Origin: Gracilaria caudata
Lineage: Eukaryota > Rhodophyta > Florideophyceae > Gracilariales > Gracilariaceae
DNA: 13,130 nt
Assembly (NCBI GenBank): GCA_030374735.1
Contig: JASCIV010000739.1
Coordinates: forward strand, 1-13,130
Direction of reading: 5' to 3'
A model generated the notes under the pieces. The model was not told where the DNA came from. It did not search any database and was given only the letters and a program-made list of their open reading frames with translations. Both the position numbers and the translations under genes were made by a program. This document shows, one piece after another, positions 1 through 6,373 of this stretch. Position 1 is the stretch's first letter. Each line of letters starts with the position of its first letter.

Positions 1-237
1 CTAATTAATATTAGGAAATATACCAGCAATGCTGTGCCAACCTCCAACCCAACTATACCGTGTCACACGTGTTCCATCGGCGTGCTGTCACTGCCACGGC
101 GCATGTAGAGCTCGCGGCCGGTGGGACGCAGATGATGCACCCGATACATCCGCTATTAGCGGTAATACTCATAACTTCCTCACTAGAGTGCTCGAAACGA
201 CTAAGTCGGTAAAAACACCTCTGAGAGGGGTTGCACT
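1..237. other. 3' flank of the SAP/Myb-like gene, no gene seen
   Basis: This stretch lies just downstream of the stop of the minus-strand gene at 238-1446. An open frame on the plus strand crosses it, but it overlaps the tail of the real gene and has no recognisable content. Two short palindromes are visible: CCGCTATTAGCGG at 150-162 (perfect 6-bp arms around one base) and CCTCTGAGAGG at 218-228 (5-bp arms). The second lies only about ten bases beyond the stop codon, so it would sit in the 3' UTR of the transcript. Whether either acts in 3'-end formation cannot be told from the sequence. The motif CCAGCAATG at 23-31 recurs at 3701 and 4498. Confidence 0.5.
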
Positions 238-1446
238 TCAGTACCTATCAAGACAGCGCTTAGAGTACTCGCCATCATTCTGCAGACCTTTGATCGTGGA
301 AAGTATCTTTGCTTCCAAATCCATTAAAGAAGAAACAGTACCTGCGATTTTCATAGACCGATCGACTTCGACCATTTGACTGTCCACTGCAGTTGCATTT
401 GACCCGCTTTCTTGTATTACAATTGGTCTGTCGTTCTCTTTAGAGCTGGCCAAAGAGGTTATTGCGGCAGCCAGAGCGTCTGTGGTCTCATCACGTCGTC
501 GCTTTCCCCCCGATCGACCCGTAGCTTTTTCATATTTTGTAACAGCATTCTGGTCACTTATACCAGATTCGATTTGGGATGCAGGTGGCATAATCCTAAG
601 TACTAGGTCTAAGCTCGTATGATCGTGGAAAACGCAGTGCATGTAGCAAAGAACGTCGTCGCCCTGGGTAAAAGAAGGAAAAGCATCAGCATCGCCCTGT
701 CCAGATGCTTGGTAGTTCTTGCAGGCGATACTAAAAGTTGATCGAAGCTTCGTCCACTTTTGTTTCAAAGTCTGACCGTCCCGAAAGTGTTTGCGAACAG
801 AAGGATCTATTCGTGGAAGCACATCCAACGTAACCCCATCATAAGCCTCCGACGGTTCTGGTTTGAAATCAGGGTCGTTGAGCAGCAAGCGAAATTCCTC
901 GGCGAACGGGTCGTGTCGCGGCTTGTCAAGCTCCGCTCGTGTAGAAATACGTTGATACCTAGCTAAAATTATAGTGTTTCTTGAGTCCGCAATCACATGA
1001 CACAGCCTGGCACTTTCTTCTTTGGTCCAGTTCGGTGCCCGGCTACGACCGTTTCTTTCCGAAATATCTGCACCACATTCATCGAAATTTTTCTTCAGCT
1101 CAACAATTCTCGAGTGTGAAATCACCCCTTTTTGCGCCAATCGTGATATTAGAACATCCTTAGTTCCAGAACCAGACATTCCAATTCTTCGACATGCGGA
1201 GGAAAGAACTGCTTGAGAGCAGGCACTAGGTGGAAGTTCATGACGCGCTAAAACATCCTCAGTAGAGTTTTGATGGTTTGATATAGGACGGGGTGAAACG
1301 TTTTTTGGACAAGAGCCGGCTGCATTTGAAAGGCTAAGCGCTTGTGAAGAGGATTGAGGTGCGGAGTTACTATATGAAGATAGTCTTGGTTCATTACCTT
1401 GATCGAGATCAGGAGGTGTCGTTTGAAGCATTAGACTGGTTTCCAT
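238..1446 (-). CDS. SAP-like plus Myb/SANT-like domain protein, probably nuclear DNA-binding
   Basis: This is an intact 402-residue ORF. I chose the ATG at 1446: the frame stays open 17 codons further, but the upstream end at 1497 is a TTG, and the ATG has G at -3 and +4 with a pyrimidine-rich leader before it. In order: a Ser/Asn/Pro-rich tail (1-65); a SAP-like helix-extension-helix with the pattern L-x3-CRRIGMSGSGTKDVLISRL (about 69-106), a DNA-binding fold; a Myb/SANT-like domain opening with APNWTKEESARL (about 136-285) that carries aromatic and Asp-rich blocks; a basic KRRR cluster (315-318) that could be a nuclear localisation signal; and an acidic/helical tail. Domain names are by eye. 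Such proteins can be transcription factors or accessory proteins of Harbinger-like transposons; a pogo-type remnant starts about 300 bp away on the same strand. The exact function is unknown. Confidence 0.8.
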   Translation of the reverse strand: METSLMLQTTPPDLDQGNEPRLSSYSNSAPQSSSQALSLSNAAGSCPKNVSPRPISNHQNSTEDVLARHELPPSACSQAVLSSACRRIGMSGSGTKDVLISRLAQKGVISHSRIVELKKNFDECGADISERNGRSRAPNWTKEESARLCHVIADSRNTIILARYQRISTRAELDKPRHDPFAEEFRLLLNDPDFKPEPSEAYDGVTLDVLPRIDPSVRKHFRDGQTLKQKWTKLRSTFSIACKNYQASGQGDADAFPSFTQGDDVLCYMHCVFHDHTSLDLVLRIMPPASQIESGISDQNAVTKYEKATGRSGGKRRRDETTDALAAAITSLASSKENDRPIVIQESGSNATAVDSQMVEVDRSMKIAGTVSSLMDLEAKILSTIKGLQNDGEYSKRCLDRY

Positions 1447-1500
1447 GTCTGGAATGTGATAGCAAAAGTGGGGTGAAGGAAGCCAAAAGAAACTCAAACA
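1447..1500 (-). promoter_or_regulatory. Pyrimidine-rich leader of the SAP/Myb-like gene
   Basis: Read on the minus strand, the bases just before the ATG at 1446 are a run of T and C (blocks such as TTTCTTTTGG, CTTCCTTCACCCC). A similar CT-rich leader precedes the chosen ATG of the RTX gene at 6374. The shared pattern supports both start choices and may mark the transcription-start region. No TATA box is clear. Confidence 0.35.
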
Positions 1501-1738
1501 CCGCTATAGTGACTGGAAAGCAACAATCTCGCGCAGAAGCAGCAGAAGCTTGGCGGTAAATTGCGAAATCATCTCGTGTGGGACTTGCACGGAGCATGGA
1601 TCCAACTCCCTTCCGAGAAGCAGCCTACTCTAAAGTATGGCCAATCAGCTCTCAGAACGACTCATATTTTGTATTCCATATTTTGCTGAATATTGTTTGG
1701 AACGGGCCTCACAGAGCTTGAGCGGGATGGCCAATGTT

Positions 1739-2205
1739 TCTTAATGATCTGGGTTACCAGCTGCAATCTTGGATCCTTCTCGGTATTCCATTTTGCGGAA
1801 GGTTATGTCACGATGTCGTGCCCTGAAGCTACGAACCCAGTCGTCAGATCGATTTCCGTTTGGAAAACCCTTTCTTCTCCGCTGCAATAGACTTGATTGT
1901 TGCTTTCGTTCCTGCGAATCCATGGTCTCCAATTTCCTTCATCTTGTCTACAATCAAGCTCTCTTCAACATAGTTGAGCACAGTCTTGTGCCCCACATTG
2001 ACATCGAGCATAGTGTGTTCGTACCTCATGTCTTCGAATTTGATTTCAGTGATTTTCATTTTCTGTCGACACACAGTGCCGTGGGAAAGATTGATTATGT
2101 CAGTAATGGTACGAATTGGCTTTCCCTGTTCAAATAGTTTGATAGCCTTTTCTGTCTGAACCTTTACATTAGTCTCTTGCGCTCTTCTGCGTTTTAGTTT
2201 GATTT
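1739..2205 (-). pseudogene. Remnant of a CENP-B/pogo-like transposase (DNA-binding region)
   Basis: On the minus strand a frame without an ATG start opens after a TAG near 2208. It encodes a basic stretch (KLKRRR), then a Psq-like helix-turn-helix around 2080-2160 (TEKAIKLFEQGKPIRTI), then a CENP-B/Tc5-type second helix-turn-helix around 1885-1970 with the family pattern EE-x-LIV-x9-GF-x2-TK. The frame then hits a stop after KRKSI. One frame over, the sequence continues in the expected family style (GFPNGNRSDDWVRSFRARH, then FRKM and AGNPDH) until a stop at about 1739-1741. The join therefore needs one single-base frameshift near 1855-1885. I see no DDE catalytic domain downstream, so only the DNA-binding part survives. 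The family is the pogo/Tigger branch of Tc1/mariner elements; an exapted CENP-B-like gene is unlikely given the breaks. Confidence 0.65.
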
Positions 2206-2999
2206 TCTATCGATGTATCGATGCTGTCACCATTGCAAGACTAATGGCCGTATTATCGTGGCTGTACGAAGCGTTTTCGACTCTAAAAGGGTGTGGGGTT
2301 CTTATTGCGCATCCGAACATAGTTTGGCGCGCTTTGGCGAGGTTTTTGTTTGAATATGGGCCAGAAGTGATGGATGGGTTGTAGAGTACATGAGGAAGTT
2401 TGGTAAAGAATACAGCGTTGATCGAAGAAGAGCACGCATTTTAATATTGAGCTTGCTATGAATCTCATCAACAAGAAGAGCTGGACCCTATGAGAGATTT
2501 GTTTAGGACCGCAAGGCTACCGTGATAAAATAGGGTTTTCTGGGTTCTGTTACGGTCTATGCCATCTGCCGGAAAAGGTATGTGCATCACAAATGATGGG
2601 TCCAAAACATTCAAGAAACCGTACGTGTAAAATATTTCTGTACGAATGTTCCATAAAACAATCAGAGTTATGCAAAGCAGGCTTCGCAAAACGTTCACAA
2701 AGCTCCTAAGCTACGTTTTTAGTAAAGCTTGAAAGCATAAGAGCGAACTGATTTATTACTTGATCTAAATTCTAGAAAATTATGGCTAGAACCTGGTTTA
2801 ATTTCTTTGGCGACAAACCAAAGGAGAAAGCCAGTAACCGCACTGATTTTAGTTAGCTCGGCATTCAGAAAAGTAAAAGCGTACTTTACTCTTGGAATGT
2901 TTATTGTATCGGTTGGGCATAGGTCAATGATTACTATTTTACTCGATTCATAGAAATTTGAGTTTCAAGTATATTGGTAGCAATTTAATTCAATTTTTG
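2206..2999. other. Intergenic, no credible gene
   Basis: Only short open frames of about 60-76 codons are present, on both strands, with no family resemblance and no consistent codon pattern. The stretch becomes increasingly AT-rich to the right. It may hold further transposon debris beyond the remnant at 1739-2205, but I cannot identify any. Confidence 0.5.
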
Positions 3000-3615
3000 A
3001 AACAGCCAAAAAGAAGGTAAAATGCGCTGTGTGACACGTCAAATGTTTTTCAAGGAAAGGCTCGACGTAGAGTACTTTGTTTGAAGAAAAACAGCCGTTC
3101 TAAACGTAGACGACAAAAATGAGGTATACACCAAAAACGCCAGCAGTTTGCCAAAAACCTGCCATGCAGTACAAATATCTAAAATTTCTGCAATTATTAG
3201 ATCAAATCTATATAACACTAGGGTAGCGCCGGTAGTAGGAGCTTTGCGATAAATGCATAAATGTGAAGTTTCAGAGCTAAGTTTGGTATCAAAAAGAGCT
3301 TAGCAAGATTTTTAGATATAAAAATTTTGTAGAATGTATTTTCAAAGATATCAAACATTTGGTATCCAGAAAAGCAACGAAATGCGCCGTGTGACACGGA
3401 GCATGATTTGAGATTTTCATATAGAAATTTCGTTGCTTTTATGTGACAAAACACCCATTTTTATTTTTAGAGCCAGAAAACGGTGTGTCTGCCAAAAATG
3501 AGGGCGGTATACCAAAAAATGTCAGATCTCTACTTTTTAAACAGATTTTTTCTGAGAACAGCTCTACATTAGATCAAATTAGCTAGTTTTGCTTGCTTTT
3601 ATGGAGCTTTGCTAT
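3000..3615. repeat. Diverged tandem repeat, two units of about 370 bp
   Basis: Four collinear anchors recur at nearly constant spacing. AATGCGCYGTGTGACACG occurs at 3021-3038 and 3381-3398 (17 of 18 equal, spacing 360). CAAAAATGAGG with a following GTATACC-like string occurs at 3114 and 3493 (spacing 379). ATTAGATCAAAT occurs at 3196-3207 and 3568-3579 (spacing 372). GGAGCTTTGC occurs at 3238-3247 and 3603-3612 (spacing 365). The order is conserved, so this is one old tandem duplication with small indels, with units of roughly 3000-3250 and 3360-3615. No protein is evident in either unit; they look like non-coding satellite or transposon-derived DNA. Confidence 0.6.
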
Positions 3616-3642
3616 CAAAAATCAATCCTTTGTCCCTGCGTT

Positions 3643-3675
3643 GCATTGCTGTTACGACGCTAGCAACAGCAATGC
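3643..3675. repeat. Perfect 11-bp inverted repeat (hairpin)
   Basis: GCATTGCTGTT at 3643-3653 and AACAGCAATGC at 3665-3675 are exact reverse complements separated by 11 bases. It sits just after the second unit of the tandem repeat. Its arm shares the AGCAATG core with the CCAGCAATG motif found at 23, 3701 and 4498, so it may be part of a small dispersed element. Confidence 0.6.
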
Positions 3676-3887
3676 GGTTTTTATGAGCGTGAGGTGTATT
3701 CCAGCAATGTCATAGACGGAAGAAAAATTGATTTGTGATGGTTTTTTGGTAAGGTTCGTAAATGGAAGAGGTTAGAGACCTCTTTCATGTACCTATTCCA
3801 AAAACCCGTATATGGAAGGCATCTCTTTCATGTACCCGAGGTGGGTCAAAAGAACGCACTTCGTGCTTTTATCTCAAAGTGCACTCA

Positions 3888-4471
3888 CAGTTCAACATCA
3901 AACTTGCACCACGGGAGAAAAATCTAGGGTGTGCGTTTTTGCACAAGAGATAAATCGGCGGCCCTTCATTCATTTTCTAATTTCTTTAGTGTAACTGAAA
4001 GCTCTGACTTTTAGCTTTCAAATGATGTACTACACGTTGTAGACGAGCATATGACTGCGTAACTATCAATGAAAAAGGCAACCTTGCCGAACAGTCTCAA
4101 AAATGCATACGATTCAGAAGTGCAGCACGTCATACAGCTGCAAAAGAACCACAAAAATCCTTCGTGTACACTGTACTGGTGAGCGAGCACCATGACAAGC
4201 TTTAGTATTTTGTCTGCGCGATGAAGGTACTCCATGATCTTGTATTTGGACTTCGTGGTTTTGGCTTAATTGAATGCTTTCATTTTTGCTACAATCGCTA
4301 GCAATGACAGTTTGGCGTTGTATTGGGAAGAATTAGACAGATTGGTTCATAGGTTGTTGAGTAAAACGATGTAGGTTGAAGGCCACCAAGAAAACGTGAA
4401 TCCTTTTTTTCTGAAATCGTGCTTCCCAGTGTAAACTATTGAAATTTTGGTGCAGGTTTGATGTTGAACTG
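3888..4471. repeat. Inverted repeat flanking about 540 bp, possible foldback or MITE-like element
   Basis: The 24 bases at 3888-3911 (CAGTTCAACATCAAAC then TTGCACCA) are the reverse complement of 4448-4471 with a single mismatch. Weaker inverted similarity continues on both sides: an ATCTC-AAAGT string outside each arm, with a larger indel, and GGYGGCC-TTCA inside. The arms may therefore have been around 100 bp or more before decay. No transposase frame is seen in the 540-bp interior. A non-autonomous foldback element or an inverted duplication would both fit. Confidence 0.5.
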
Positions 4472-4738
4472 TTATTTCCTACAGCCTCCAGAGGGCACCA
4501 GCAATGCTACTTTCGAGATATTTTTGTAAAAAGCGTGTCAATTATTGGAGTAGGTCAAGATCAAGTAATGTTGGGAAACTGAGCTAAAATATCGAAAATG
4601 TGCGATTTCCCGTTCTCTCCGGTCAACTATGCACTTTACTTGAGTTGTCCATCCTCTGCCATCTGCGTTACCAACAAATACAAAGTTACATAACTGAGAG
4701 CCTAACATATGCGTACAGCAACACTACACATGTTTATC

Positions 4739-4791
4739 ATTTTTGAGTCCAAATTTTGAGAAACATTTATCCCAAATTTTGTCTCAAAAAG
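4739..4791. repeat. Imperfect inverted repeat
   Basis: ATTTTTGAGTCCAAATTTT at 4739-4757 pairs imperfectly with the reverse complement of 4773-4791, with about 14 of 19 positions matching, across a 15-base spacer. It is AT-rich, so chance contributes; it is listed because the TTTTTGAG arm is exact. Confidence 0.3.
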
Positions 4792-4880
4792 ATAAACCTA
4801 TATGCTTGATAATACTAAAACCTGCCAAACAAAAGGAGCTTTGTGACTTGTTATGTAGATTGCAAGGTATCTGTATCTGT

Positions 4881-4922
4881 CATAGAAACTAGTTTTCTCT
4901 TCTACAAGAAATTAGTTTCATG
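4881..4922. repeat. Hairpin with arms of about 17 bp
   Basis: CATAGAAACTAGTTTTCT at 4881-4898 faces AAGAAATTAGTTTCATG at 4906-4922. Apart from a one-base bulge and one or two mismatches, the arms pair throughout over a 7-base loop. It is non-coding and could be a relic of a small inverted-repeat element. Confidence 0.45.
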
Positions 4923-5236
4923 GTTTCTCTTAGCGTTGGATGTCTGAGTGACAAAAAAGTAACGAGAGGCACGTTTTTGTCCTCCGCAACGACATATGCA
5001 GCGCCTATTTAGTGGCACAGCCTCTCCCCCCAGAAATAAAGGTCTCGTTCGTTCGTTGGAAACCTTGTTGAGGGAGCTCCTGAGCGAGATAATTTTAGCG
5101 TTCTGCTCCCAGCATCTATGAAGGTCGAAGTGGCTACGTGAGTTGGGAGTTGTGATTATTCCGTATATATTATTACTAAGCGAATAGCCAGCAACTGATT
5201 AAGATGCAAGTTAACACTACTATGTGGTGCAACTGA

Positions 5237-6043
5237 TCAAACAGTCATGCAACCATTCGAGCCGTGAAAGCTTCCCATCGTCCACAAACACGCATCATCG
5301 CACTTCAGAAACAGCGGGCGAGGCACTCTGTTGGTCGGATACGGACGTCCACCAAACGACGAATTGTCATACGGCAAGGACGCCGCACGCGAAATGTGAG
5401 CGGGGTGAACAGGGTAAGAGCCATAAGCACCACCCATCACATTGGGCATCGGCCAAGACGAAGACCCGCCAGAATGGTATTCGAGGGCGGAATCGGAACC
5501 ATGCGATGCGCAGCCGGATGATACATACCCTGCCTGGTGTCAGGAACTGTCGGTTTGAAGACATGTTGCGTTGAAACGACTGATTCGGTGAGGTCAACAT
5601 TGAATTGGAGCTCGGAAGCGAGTTCGGCCAATTTTTAGTCGCTCGATCTCTTGCTTGGTGCGCGTTGTTTGCTTTGTTGTTCCTTTTGGCACGACGAAGT
5701 TTTTCTCGGTGTGCTGCGGGCGTTGATGAGAACGGTGGCTGTCGGATAATGCCTTTTTGAGTTTGCGTAGCTTGCGTTCGGGGCGAGAGAGTTGACGTTC
5801 TAGTTTTGCGGGGCGACGAGCCATTTGCAGATTCGCCCTTTTGTCGCGGACGTTTAGCCATTCAAAAAAAATGTTTTCACGCAGTTCGTTGGTGTTATGG
5901 GACACCTCCTTACAAACGCTTCCAAACAAGCTCTTATCAAGTTTACAAAAATAGTTTTTCGAGCATACATCAAAGCAATGTACGTGTCTTTTCCCTCGAG
6001 TTCCCACTTCGTTTACAGTTCTCTCCTTGTCTCTTGACCTCAT
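5237..6043 (-). pseudogene. Decayed paralogue of the basic coiled-coil gene at the window end
   Basis: This minus-strand copy matches the open gene at 12590-13130 but only by switching frames. The 5' part (frame open from 6043, with ARRPAKLERQLS and ERKLRKLKKALSDS near 5740-5830) predicts the same Arg/Lys/Leu-rich coiled-coil as the paralogue. The middle (NSLPSSNSMLTSPNQSFQRN, about 5560-5630) is in a second frame, so the frame shifts in the low-complexity region between 5630 and 5720. Single-base deletions relative to the paralogue lie near 5531-5545 and 5455-5465, after which the C-terminal MPNVMGGAYGSYPVH block returns in another frame. The final TAG has become AAG, so the last frame runs on to 5237. 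The 5' limit is uncertain, because the paralogue is cut off there. A functional gene rescued by introns is unlikely, since the deletions lie inside conserved blocks. Confidence 0.7.
5281..5819. repeat. Left copy of a large direct repeat flanking the RTX gene
   Basis: This segment aligns with 12568-13130 in the same orientation. The best blocks are 5306-5334 against 12593-12621 (29 of 29 identical) and 5568-5624 against 12857-12913 (55 of 57 identical). Elsewhere the copies differ by many substitutions and a length change in the Asn-codon tract. The right copy is cut by the window edge, so the repeat may extend beyond 5819. Confidence 0.85.
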
Positions 6044-6285
6044 TTGCCACGCAAACTTTGTGGTTGTGGGCTTGTCTACCAGGTTTGTTTTTACCCAGTA
6101 TAGAAGCAGAACTTATGAATCGAAGGTATAACACCCCGTTATCTTTTATGCCTGTTATGTTTTGCTGCAATGGTGCCACGGTGCTTGCAACCTGCTTTTG
6201 TGGTTTCGAAAAGAATCGTTTCTAAACGAACACTACAAAACGGAGCAGCAGCCGATCCAAGACTGGGACATCTCGCACCACGGCA

Positions 6286-6373
6286 ACTCCTCGCAGTTCT
6301 CTCTTTCTTGCTTTCCACCTCGCTCACCCAGTGTTCATACAAACTTCTTTCCTTCTATATCTCTTTCGCCACT
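6286..6373 (+). promoter_or_regulatory. Pyrimidine-rich leader of the RTX gene
   Basis: The 88 bases before the ATG at 6374 are dominated by C and T (TTCTCTCTTTCTTGCTTTCC and similar blocks). Together with A at -3 and G at +4 around that ATG, this favours 6374 as the translation start and places the likely transcription start in or near this tract. The same tract is also open in the RTX reading frame and would encode a hydrophobic stretch if translated. Confidence 0.4.

Larger units (their letters stand above)
3616..5236. other. Intergenic AT-rich spacer with repeats, no credible gene
   Basis: Short frames here (60-74 codons) show no recognisable product. Contents are the inverted repeats listed separately, a duplicated 14-base string (CTCTTTCATGTACC at 3781 and 3824, about 43 bp apart), and a segment near 5020-5130 that looks loosely like the end of an LTR (AATAAA followed by a repeated GTTCG string). 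No RNA gene was recognised. Confidence 0.5.

Noticed and set aside
2199..2698. Short frames of 61-76 codons on both strands
   Set aside because: No family pattern, no conserved blocks and lengths expected by chance.
6170..6373. Extending the RTX protein to the first in-frame ATG as the annotated start
   Set aside because: The ATG at 6374 has A at -3 and G at +4 and follows a CT-rich leader; the longer form is kept only as a finding.
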